This document shows positions 1 through 6,218 of a DNA stretch of 6,641 nt, in pieces. Position 1 is the stretch's first letter, and each line of letters opens with the position of its first letter. Source of the stretch: JBGTBQ01 sp041749275 (GTDB taxonomy: Bacteria > Acidobacteriota > Blastocatellia > Pyrinomonadales > Pyrinomonadaceae); NCBI GenBank assembly GCA_041749275.1, contig JBGTBQ010000237.1:1-6641 (forward strand). The letters run 5' to 3'. The notes under the pieces were generated by a model. The model did not search any database, was not told the DNA's origin, and was given only the letters and a program-made list of their open reading frames with translations. A program made the position numbers and the translations under genes.

Positions 1-720
1 ATCGGGGCGCGCGGCGGCGAGTCGGCGCCGAAGCGCCTGCCCGTCGGCGGCCTCCTGCCGCGTGACCAGCAGCAGCGACGCGCCCGACATCAGCGGCAGG
101 TAGATCTCCAGCGCGGCGATGTCGAACGACAGCGAGGTCGCGGCGAGGATGGTCTCGCCCGCTTCGAGCGAGGGGCGACGCGACATCGAGCGCAGGAAGT
201 TGACCAGCGCGGAGTGCGATATCTGCACGCCCTTGGGTCTGCCGGTCGAGCCCGACGTGTAGATGACGTAGGCGAGGTTGTCTGGAAGGACGTTGCCGGG
301 CAGGTCATCCGCCCCGCGGCGCGCGATTGCCTCACGTTCCGCGTCGAGCAGCAGGAGGTGACACCCCGCGTCCGCCGCCTCCCCGAGCGCGGGCAGCCTT
401 TCGATCACAGCCGAATCCGTGATGAGCACGCGCGCTCCCGAGTCTTCGAGCGTGAAGGCGAGCCGCTCCGCAGGGTACTGCGGGTCTAAGGGCAGGTAGG
501 CGCCGCCGGCCTTGAGCACGGCGAGCAGCGAGACGACCATCTCGGTAGAGCGTTCGAGCAGGAGGCCGACCAGCACCTCGGGGCCGACGCCGAGCCCGAG
601 CAGATGCCGGGCGAGTTGGTTGGCACGCTCGTTCAGTTCGCGATAGCTCACGCGCTCTTCGCCGAAGCTCAACGCAAGCGCGTTGGGGCGCGCCGCCGCC
701 TGCCGCTCGAACTCTTCGAC
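1..720 (-). other. NRPS domain: adenylation domain 2, N-terminal part only
   Basis: Residues from about 1555 to the window edge at 1794. Motifs A1 VSYREL (1578-1583), A2 LKAGGAYLPLD (1623-1633), A3 YTSGSTGRPKG (1708-1718) and A4 FDIAALE (1753-1759) are present; A5 to A10 lie outside. The first three pocket residues are D1754, I1755 and L1758, so the code begins DIL as in module 1, but seven positions are missing and the substrate cannot be called. Compared with domain 1 it has six extra residues between A2 and A3. Confidence 0.95.
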
Positions 721-3700
721 CAGCAGCGGCGGACCGCTCAGCGCCGGCTCGCGGGTCGCGCCCCATCCGTCAGCCAGGCCGCACAACTCTTCTTCATCGA
801 GCAGCGGCAGACGCGACAGGCGCGACGAAGGCTCGGAGGCGGCGGCCGCGAGCAGCTGGCCGAAGCGTGAAGCGAGGCGGGAGATGGTGCTCGGGTCGAA
901 GAGGTCTGTGTTGTATTCGAAGGAGGCGTGCAACCCTTGGCCGCCCTCCACCGCCCACACGATCAAATCCATCTTCGCGCTGCTCGCGCTGCTCTTTATC
1001 CCGGACATGCGTAGCTCCGACAGCTCGAACGTCTCCTGTGGGATGTTCTGGAGGGCGAGCATCACCTGCACGACGGGCGAGCGGCTCATGTCCCTCTCGG
1101 GCTGCAACTCCTCGACCAGCTTCTCGAACGGCACCTCCTGGTGCGCGTAAGCACCCAGCGTGACTTCGCGCACACGCTTGAGCAAATCGCTAAACGTCGG
1201 GTCTCCCGACAAGTCCGTGCGCAGCGCCAGCGTGTTGACGAAGAGCCCGATGAGGTCTTCGACCTCGCTCCGCGTGCGCCCCGCGATGGGCGTGCCGACG
1301 ACGACCTCCTCCTGTCCGCTGTAGCGGGAGAGCAGCGCCTGAAAACCGGCGAGCAGCACCATGAAGAGCGTGCAGCCTTCGCGGCGGCTCAACTCCTTGA
1401 GGCACTGCGTCACTTCCGTGTCGAGCGTGAGCGTGTGGCGCGCGCCGCGGTGGGTCTGCACAGCCGGGCGCGGTCGGTCGGTCGGCAGCTCCAGCACGGA
1501 CAGCTCGCCGCCGAGCTGCTTCTTCCAGTAGGCGAGCTGCGCTTCTAAGACTTCGCCCTGCAACCACCCGCGCTGCCAGGCGGCGTAGTCCGCGTACTGG
1601 ATGGCGAGTTCTTCAAGCGGCGAGGGCTTGCCCTTCGAGAAGGCGTCGTAGAGCGCCGCCACCTCTTTGACCAGCACGCCCAAAGACCACCCGTCGGAGA
1701 CGATGTGGTGGACGGTCAAGAGCAGGACGTGTTCCGCCTCCGCGAGCTTCAGCAGCGTGACGCGGAGCAGCGGCCCGCGCGACAGGTCGAACGGCCGCCG
1801 CGCCTCGTCCGCGGCCAGCCGCTCCACTTCCCTTCCGCGCTCCTGCTCCGTCAGCGCTTCGAGGTTGGCGAACTCGGGCTCGAAGGGCGTGTGCGGCGAG
1901 ATCAACTGAACGGGTTCGCCGCCGACCGTGGCGAAGGTCGTGTGCAGAACTTCGTGGCGCGCGACCACTTCGTTCAGCGAGCGCGTGAAGGCTACTGTGT
2001 CGAGCCGGCCGCTCAGGCGCAGCGCGACCGGAACGTTGTAGAAGGCGCTGCCGGGCTCCAACTGGTCTAAGAACCAGAGCCGCTGCTGCGCGAAGGAGAG
2101 CGGCAACCGCTCGTCCCTTGAAGCGCGCACGACGGGCGGCGCTTCGGTCTGCGCGCCCATACGCAACTCGGCGTCGATGGCCGCGGCCATCGCGCAGACG
2201 GTCGGCCGTTCGAAGACGCGGCGCAACGGGAAGTCGAGGCGGAAGGCGTCGCGGATTCTTGAGACCAGCCGCGTCGCCAGCAGCGAGTGCCCGCCCAGCT
2301 CGAAGAAGTTATCGTTGAGGCCCACCTGTTCCAGCTTCAACACTTGTCGCCAGAGCCCGGCCAGGGTCTCTTCCACGGCCGTGCGCGGGGCGGCGTAGTC
2401 GTCCCCGGCCTCGTCCCCTTTCGATCCCAACATAGCCAGCGCGCGCCTGTCCACCTTCAAGTTCGGCGTTAAAGGTAGCTTATCGAGGAACACGAAAGAG
2501 GCCGGAATCATGTAGCCGGGCAGGCGCGCGCCGAGCTGAGTTCGCAACTCCCTCGCGGAGACGACCGAGCCGTCCCTGAGCACGAGGTAGGCGACTATTT
2601 GACGCTCGCCGTCCTCCGCCTCGCGCACCGCGGTCACGCACTCCCCCACCCCTGAGACATCCTTCATGGCCGCCTCGATCTCGCCCAGCTCGATGCGGAA
2701 GCCGCGTATCTTCACCTGGTGGTCCAGGCGTCCGAGGTATTCGAGCTCGCCGCCGGGCCGGTAGCGCACCAGGTCACCCGTCCGGTAGAGGCGTTTCCCG
2801 CCGGACTCGGCGAACGGGTTAGGGACGAACTTCTCGGCTGTCAGGCCGGGGCGGTTCAGGTAGCCTCGCGCCACGCCCACTCCGCCGACGTACAGTTCGC
2901 CAGCCACGCCGAGTGGCACCGCCCCCATCCCTTCGTCGAGGACGTAGACCTGTGTGTTCGCCAGCGGCCCACCGATGGGGATTGACCCGTCGGCGCCCTC
3001 CAAGCGATGTGCCGTCGACCAGATGGTCGTCTCCGTCGGCCCGTAGTAGTTCCACAACTCGGCGCACCGCCCCCTCAGCCGGGCTGCCAGCTTCGTGTCC
3101 AGCGCCTCGCCGCCGCAGATCGCCCTCAGCTGCACCGGCACAGGCTCCCACCCGCCCTCTACCAGCAACCGCCAAGTGGCGGGGGTGGCCTGCATGATGG
3201 TGGCCCCCGACCCGCTTATCCTTTCAGCCAGGCGCGCGGAGTCCGCGGCCTCGTCGCGGGCAGCGACGACGACGCGGGCGCCGCGCAGGAGGGGCGTGAA
3301 CAGCTCCAGCACGGCGATATCGAAGGAGAGCGAGGTCACCGACAGGAGGATGTCGTCCCGCCTGACGCCGAAAGTCTCGGCCACGGTGAAGAGCAGGCTG
3401 ATAACGCCGCGGTGCGGGACCTGCACGCCTTTGGGCCTCCCGGTAGAGCCCGACGTGTAGATAGTGTAGGCGATGTCGTCCGGGCACGCGGCGGACTCCG
3501 GATTCACGTCGTCGGACTCCTGACCCGCAGCCGCTTTCAGGTCGAGCGCGATGACGTGTCCACCGTACCCTTCGCCCCCGGACGCGAGGTGCGACTGCGT
3601 GAGGAGCGCCAGAGGCGCGGCGTCGGCGAGCATGAACGAGAGACGCTCCCGCGGGTAGGAGGCGTCGAGGGGCACGTAGGCCCCGCCCGCCTTGAGGACG

Positions 3701-5382
3701 CCGAGCAGCGCGACGACCATCTCGACCGAACGCTCCATCATCACGCCGACGAGGCTGCCCGGCCCAACCCCGTGTTTGAGCAGACGGCGTGCGAGGCGGT
3801 TGGCGTGGCGGTTCAACTCCCTGTAGGAGAGCTTCTCGTCGCCATAGACGAGGGCCACGGCGGAGGGCGTCTGTTCGACCTGTCGCTCGAACAGTTCGTG
3901 GATGCACGCGTCGGACGGGTACTCCGCCGTCGTCTCGTTCCACACCCGCAACACCAGCTCCCGCTCCCGCTCGCTCATCAAGGGCAGCCGCGCCACCGCC
4001 GCCTCCGGCTCCGCCACGGCGCCCCGCAGCAGCGTCTCGAAGTTCGGCGCCAGCCGCTCCACCGTCCCCGCCTCGAACAAATCCGTGCTGTACTCTATGC
4101 ACCCGGCCAGCTCTCCGCCCGGGGCGTCCGCCGCCACCAGTGTCAGGTCGAACTTCACCGTCCCCGCACCCGACTCCACCACCCGCGCATCAAGCTCCCC
4201 CAGCGACCACCCCTCCTGGGGCGTGTTCTGCAAGATGAACATGACCTGGAAGAGCGGCGTCCGGCTCAACGACCTCTCGGGCCGCAGCTCCTCGACCAGC
4301 TTCTCGAACGGCACCTCCTGGTACGCGTAGGCGCCGAGGCACGTCTCCCGCACCCGCCCCACCAGTTCCCTGAAGGACGGCTCCCCCGACAGGTCGGCGC
4401 GCAGCACCAGCGTGTTGACGAAGAAGCCGATGAGCGGCTCGGTCTCGACCCGCGAGCGACCCGCGACCGGCGTGCCGACGCAGATGTCCTGCTGGTTGCT
4501 GTAGCGCGAGAGCAGAGCCTGCCAGCCCGCCAAGAGCGTCATGAAGAGCGTCGCCCCCTGCTCGCGCGATAGCCGGCGCAGCCCTTCCGTCAGCTCCGCG
4601 GGCAGTCGGAAGTGGTGACGCGCGCCACGATGTGTCGGGACGGACGGCCGCGGGTGGTCGGTCGGCAGTTCCAACTCGGCTGGTGCGCCCGCCAACTGCT
4701 GCCGCCAGTAGGAGAGCTGTTCCGCCATCAGCGGCCCCCGCAGGTGCTCGTGCTGCCACACGGCGAAGTCGCCGTACTGGATGGGGAGGTCAGGCAGCGG
4801 TGAGGGCCGGCCCGCGGCGAAGGCCGTGTAGAGTGACGACAGCTCGCGCGTGAGCACGCCGAGTGACCACCCGTCCGAGACGATGTGGTGCATCGTGACG
4901 AGCAGCAGGTGCTCCTCGTCTGAGAGGCGCCACAGCTTGGCGCGCAGCAGCGGACCCCGCCCCAGGTCGAAGGGGCGCTGCGCCTCGCCCCTGATAAGCT
5001 GCGGGAGCGCGGCCTCGCGCTCCCCCTCCGCGAGGTGGCTCACGTCCTCTTTCTGCGTGACGAACGTCGCGGCGGAGCCGAAACGCTGGACGGGGTCGCC
5101 GTCCACCAGGTCGAAGGTCGCGCGCAGAATTTCGTGGCGCCGCCAGATCTCCCAGATGCTCCGCTCAAGGGCTGCCACGTCGAGGCCCCCCTTCAGCCGG
5201 ATGGCGTGGGTGACGTTGTAGAGGGGGCTGTCGGGATCGAACTGATTCAGCAGCCACAGCCTGTGCTGTGTAGAGGAGAGCGGGAAGGCCCTCGCCTCCC
5301 GCCGCCGCCTTAGCACCGTCGCCAGCAGTTCGCGCTTCTGCCCCGGCGTCATCCCCGCCACGCTCTCGCTCGTCCCGCTCAT
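1..5382 (-). CDS. Non-ribosomal peptide synthetase, two modules visible (C-A-PCP-C-A), C-terminus beyond window
   Basis: This cytosolic megasynthase activates amino acids as adenylates, loads them on a phosphopantetheine arm and condenses them into a peptide. All 1794 visible codons are open. Order by residue: short lead-in 1-31 (contains KRELLATVLRRR), C domain about 32-470, A domain about 494-985, PCP about 996-1066, second C domain about 1092-1530, second A domain from about 1555, cut at 1794. The core motifs are intact, including HHIVSDG twice, YTSGSTGRPKG, NYYGPTETT, YRTGDL and LGGHSL. The start is the ATG at 5382-5380, eight bases after a GGGGGAGG ribosome-binding site; an in-frame ATG eleven codons in lacks such a site. 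The frame stays open upstream to a TGA at 5602-5604, but that stretch is relic sequence. No epimerase follows module 1, so an L residue or glycine is expected. Regulation and product are not visible. The family call is near certain. Confidence 0.98.
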   Translation of the reverse strand, partial: MSGTSESVAGMTPGQKRELLATVLRRRREARAFPLSSTQHRLWLLNQFDPDSPLYNVTHAIRLKGGLDVAALERSIWEIWRRHEILRATFDLVDGDPVQRFGSAATFVTQKEDVSHLAEGEREAALPQLIRGEAQRPFDLGRGPLLRAKLWRLSDEEHLLLVTMHHIVSDGWSLGVLTRELSSLYTAFAAGRPSPLPDLPIQYGDFAVWQHEHLRGPLMAEQLSYWRQQLAGAPAELELPTDHPRPSVPTHRGARHHFRLPAELTEGLRRLSREQGATLFMTLLAGWQALLSRYSNQQDICVGTPVAGRSRVETEPLIGFFVNTLVLRADLSGEPSFRELVGRVRETCLGAYAYQEVPFEKLVEELRPERSLSRTPLFQVMFILQNTPQEGWSLGELDARVVESGAGTVKFDLTLVAADAPGGELAGCIEYSTDLFEAGTVERLAPNFETLLRGAVAEPEAAVARLPLMSERERELVLRVWNETTAEYPSDACIHELFERQVEQTPSAVALVYGDEKLSYRELNRHANRLARRLLKHGVGPGSLVGVMMERSVEMVVALLGVLKAGGAYVPLDASYPRERLSFMLADAAPLALLTQSHLASGGEGYGGHVIALDLKAAAGQESDDVNPESAACPDDIAYTIYTSGSTGRPKGVQVPHRGVISLLFTVAETFGVRRDDILLSVTSLSFDIAVLELFTPLLRGARVVVAARDEAADSARLAERISGSGATIMQATPATWRLLVEGGWEPVPVQLRAICGGEALDTKLAARLRGRCAELWNYYGPTETTIWSTAHRLEGADGSIPIGGPLANTQVYVLDEGMGAVPLGVAGELYVGGVGVARGYLNRPGLTAEKFVPNPFAESGGKRLYRTGDLVRYRPGGELEYLGRLDHQVKIRGFRIELGEIEAAMKDVSGVGECVTAVREAEDGERQIVAYLVLRDGSVVSARELRTQLGARLPGYMIPASFVFLDKLPLTPNLKVDRRALAMLGSKGDEAGDDYAAPRTAVEETLAGLWRQVLKLEQVGLNDNFFELGGHSLLATRLVSRIRDAFRLDFPLRRVFERPTVCAMAAAIDAELRMGAQTEAPPVVRASRDERLPLSFAQQRLWFLDQLEPGSAFYNVPVALRLSGRLDTVAFTRSLNEVVARHEVLHTTFATVGGEPVQLISPHTPFEPEFANLEALTEQERGREVERLAADEARRPFDLSRGPLLRVTLLKLAEAEHVLLLTVHHIVSDGWSLGVLVKEVAALYDAFSKGKPSPLEELAIQYADYAAWQRGWLQGEVLEAQLAYWKKQLGGELSVLELPTDRPRPAVQTHRGARHTLTLDTEVTQCLKELSRREGCTLFMVLLAGFQALLSRYSGQEEVVVGTPIAGRTRSEVEDLIGLFVNTLALRTDLSGDPTFSDLLKRVREVTLGAYAHQEVPFEKLVEELQPERDMSRSPVVQVMLALQNIPQETFELSELRMSGIKSSASSAKMDLIVWAVEGGQGLHASFEYNTDLFDPSTISRLASRFGQLLAAAASEPSSRLSRLPLLDEEELCGLADGWGATREPALSGPPLLVEEFERQAAARPNALALSFGEERVSYRELNERANQLARHLLGLGVGPEVLVGLLLERSTEMVVSLLAVLKAGGAYLPLDPQYPAERLAFTLEDSGARVLITDSAVIERLPALGEAADAGCHLLLLDAEREAIARRGADDLPGNVLPDNLAYVIYTSGSTGRPKGVQISHSALVNFLRSMSRRPSLEAGETILAATSLSFDIAALEIYLPLMSGASLLLVTRQEAADGQALRRRLAAARPD
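793..2109 (-). other. NRPS domain: condensation domain 2 (LCL-like)
   Basis: Residues about 1092-1530. Motifs: LSFAQQRLWFL (from 1095), RHEVLHTTF (1142-1150), catalytic HHIVSDG (1225-1231, bases 1690-1710), YADYAAWQ (about 1263-1270), IGLFVNTLALR (1378-1388), HQEVPFEKLVEEL (1414-1426) and SRSPVVQVML (about 1433-1442). It matches condensation domain 1 motif for motif at a constant offset of 1060 residues. With no epimerase before it, an LCL role fits: it joins the residue (or peptide) on carrier protein 1 to the amino acid of module 2. Confidence 0.96.
1108..1142. repeat. Perfect 35-bp repeat shared with 4288-4322 (C-domain motif C6)
   Basis: Bases 1108-1142 are identical to 4288-4322, exactly 3180 bases (1060 codons) apart. 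Both encode the QEVPFEKLVEE part of the C6 motif in the two condensation domains. The identity extends through synonymous positions, so it is stronger than protein constraint alone would require, although local constraint is high. Confidence 0.85.
2185..2397 (-). other. NRPS domain: peptidyl carrier protein 1
   Basis: Residues about 996-1066. The core DNFFELGGHSL (1024-1034) gives the serine that carries the phosphopantetheine arm, Ser1033, encoded at 2284-2286. The downstream helix VSRIRDAF and the closing FERPTVCAMAAAI follow the usual pattern. It carries the residue loaded by adenylation domain 1 to condensation domain 2. Activation needs a phosphopantetheinyl transferase, which is not in the window. 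Confidence 0.97.
2428..3903 (-). other. NRPS domain: adenylation domain 1, predicted glycine-like
   Basis: Residues about 494-985, a complete A domain. Visible motifs: A1 LSYREL (518-523), A2 LKAGGAYVPLD (563-573), A3 YTSGSTGRPKG (642-652), A4 FDIAVLE (687-693), A5 NYYGPTETTIW (778-788), A6 GELYVGGVGVARGYL (828-842), A7 YRTGDL (866-871), A8 GRLDHQVKIRGFRIELGEIE (884-903), A9 LPGYMIP (954-960), A10 PNLKVDR (973-979, catalytic Lys 976). Aligned by eye to GrsA, the ten pocket residues are D688, I689, L692, Q731, I755, G757, Y779, I787, W788, K976. That reads DILQIGYIWK, two changes from the glycine code I remember (DILQLGLIWK). The tyrosine at the seventh place makes the call moderate, about 0.5. 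Confidence 0.95.
3973..5289 (-). other. NRPS domain: condensation domain 1 (LCL-like)
   Basis: Residues about 32-470. Core motifs in order: LSSTQHRLWLL (35-45), RHEILRATF (82-90), the catalytic HHIVSDG (165-171, bases 4870-4890, second His being the active one), YGDFAVWQ (203-210), IGFFVNTLVLR (318-328), YQEVPFEKLVEEL (354-366) and SRTPLFQVMF (about 373-382). The motif style and the close likeness to the second C domain suggest an LCL type joining two L residues; a starter type that takes an acyl group is not excluded. As the first domain of the protein it needs a donor from another protein, and none is seen intact in the window. Confidence 0.95.
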
Positions 5383-5390
5383 CCTAACGT

Positions 5391-5398
5391 CCTCCCCC
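5391..5398 (-). promoter_or_regulatory. Ribosome-binding site of the NRPS
   Basis: On the minus strand the bases GGGGGAGG stand eight bases before the ATG at 5382. This purine-rich Shine-Dalgarno match decides the start of the NRPS. No convincing -35/-10 promoter could be picked out in the eroded sequence just upstream. Confidence 0.75.
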
Positions 5399-5412
5399 TT
5401 TGACGACAGATA

Positions 5413-5715
5413 AAAACGCTCCTGCGTAAGTGCCTCGTCGTTAAGGTCCCCCCCGATAAGTGAGGGCTGCGAAAACAGATTTCCCCTAACACGTCCACAC
5501 CCGCGAACTGCTGAGAGTAGTTCAAGACGAGCTGTTGGACGTTTAGAATCCCGCGTCCGACGGGCAGAGACAGCATCGCGCCCTCCCACCGGCTGGGGCC
5601 TTCAGCCCGCGCGCGATGGACTCCGAGAGCGAGAAGCCAACCGCAGCCGGCTGACCAAGATGAGGCACACCTCCCTCGTCGTCCCGGACAGCGTTAGAAG
5701 GTCTGGATAAGTGAG
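5413..5715 (-). pseudogene. Relic of an NRPS adenylation domain (A5 to just past A6)
   Basis: Three pieces line up in order with the middle of an adenylation domain. Bases 5715-5644 read YPDLLTLSGTTREVCLI, resembling the A5 region 'FPxxRLLNLYGPTETTL' (weaker match). Bases 5567-5448, one frame over, read LPVGRGI, then VQQLVLN, QQFAGV and LGEICFRSPHLSGG, closely like the stretch leading into A6. Bases 5445-5413, back in the frame of the intact NRPS, read LNDEALTQERF, the usual continuation after A6. The last frame change falls on a run of seven C (5448-5454, G on the coding strand); eight would restore the frame. A1-A4 and A7-A10 are absent, and a TGA (5602-5604) breaks the A5 frame. A 65-residue open frame from 5576 to 5379 is part of this relic; its TGA overlaps the NRPS ATG. 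The family match is from remembered motifs; the decay is seen directly. Confidence 0.82.
5574..5618. repeat. 45-bp hairpin element with 8-bp terminal inverted repeats (REP- or MITE-like)
   Basis: CATCGCGC (5574-5581) and GCGCGATG (5611-5618) are perfect inverted repeats. Between them GGCTG (5591-5595) and CAGCC (5603-5607) form a second stem with a seven-base loop. The element sits inside the adenylation-domain relic between its A5-like and A6 pieces. The spacing there is about 18 codons longer than I would expect, so it may be an insertion. No T run follows, so it is not a typical rho-independent terminator. Other copies would be needed to call it a mobile repeat. Confidence 0.5.
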
Positions 5716-5776
5716 TTAGGTGACACGTGTCTGCTGCGGGTGCCGGGTTACCCGCGCAGTTGCATGCCCGCCATGC

Positions 5777-6135
5777 CTGCGCTTAATTGTCGGTAGAAGT
5801 ATCCGTCTGAGTTTCGACGGCCTTCGGGAGGTTAGCGCTCCGCCCGTTGATCAAAGGTGGCCGAGACTCAAGCGTACCGCGTGCTCAAATCTTCTCGCAG
5901 GCACAGTGCTCAAATGCCTGTGGGCCATCTGCTCGTGTGGTCGGCGATAACGGCTACGGTAGCGCAGGGCGCACGCCGTTTCTGACGTGGCGGTAGTGTA
6001 AACAATTCGCCTCGATCAGACAATCTTTATTTTGGCTCCTTCGTAAACGGGTGCAGCCAAGCGATCTGGCAGAGTAAGATTCCGCCCGACGTGCCGGGGC
6101 GCGTGTTCGCGCTCCGGCGGGTATTGATGCGATGA
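5777..6135 (+). pseudogene. Relic of an MFS exporter (C-terminal half, truncated)
   Basis: The strongest piece is 6019-6123, reading NLYFGSFVNGCS followed by QAIWQSKIPPDVPGRVF and ALRR. I recognise this as the conserved late segment of a family of MFS efflux proteins ('GSSQAIWQSKVPPDVQGRVFAVRR'), some of which lie beside or are fused to NRPSs. It runs into a TGA at 6133-6135 straight after RRVLMR, where the family continues for about another hundred residues. An earlier piece in another frame (5777-5947) contains RLSFDGLREVSAP and WPRLKRTACSNLL, vaguely like the preceding 'LVLSFASPxVLGTVLS...WGGPKRRxxGVL' stretch; this part is weak. No start codon, no full set of membrane segments and several frame changes mark it as dead. 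It may once have exported the NRPS product, but that is inference. Confidence 0.72.
5881..5915. repeat. Short direct repeat (two copies of a 10-mer)
   Basis: GTGCTCAAAT occurs at 5881-5890 and again at 5906-5915, a 25-base spacing. CAGGCA (5898-5903) and TGCCTG (5915-5920) also form a small inverted repeat around the second copy. The sequence lies within the weak part of the MFS relic, so it is more likely a chance or decay product than an operator. Confidence 0.3.
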
Positions 6136-6218
6136 AGCAGGCATCTCCCGCTCGACGCTGAAACGCGGTGGACAGACAGTGCGAAAATTTGCATTGACCT
6201 CGGAGCGCGTCTGAGTCT

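Noticed and set aside
3224..4102. 292-residue minus-strand open frame and other short minus frames within 1-5382
   Set aside because: They are in a different frame from the NRPS, whose own frame carries all core motifs; their composition is that of a shadow.
3007..4572. 521-residue open frame on the plus strand
   Set aside because: It lies wholly antisense to the condensation and adenylation domains of the intact NRPS, its translation is Arg/Pro/His-rich without recognisable motifs, and the GC-rich template explains the lack of stops.
5379..5576. 65-residue minus-strand frame as a stand-alone gene, for example an MbtH-like helper
   Set aside because: It lacks any MbtH pattern; its first 43 residues match the A6 region of an adenylation domain and the rest is out of frame, so it is a piece of a relic.
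5803..5820. CCGTC/GACGG hairpin as a terminator
   Set aside because: The stem is only five pairs, no T run follows, and it lies inside eroded sequence.
5720..5950. 76-residue plus-strand frame as a cysteine-rich small protein or zinc-finger fragment
   Set aside because: The cysteines do not form paired metal-binding motifs, and part of the frame fits the upstream portion of the MFS relic better.
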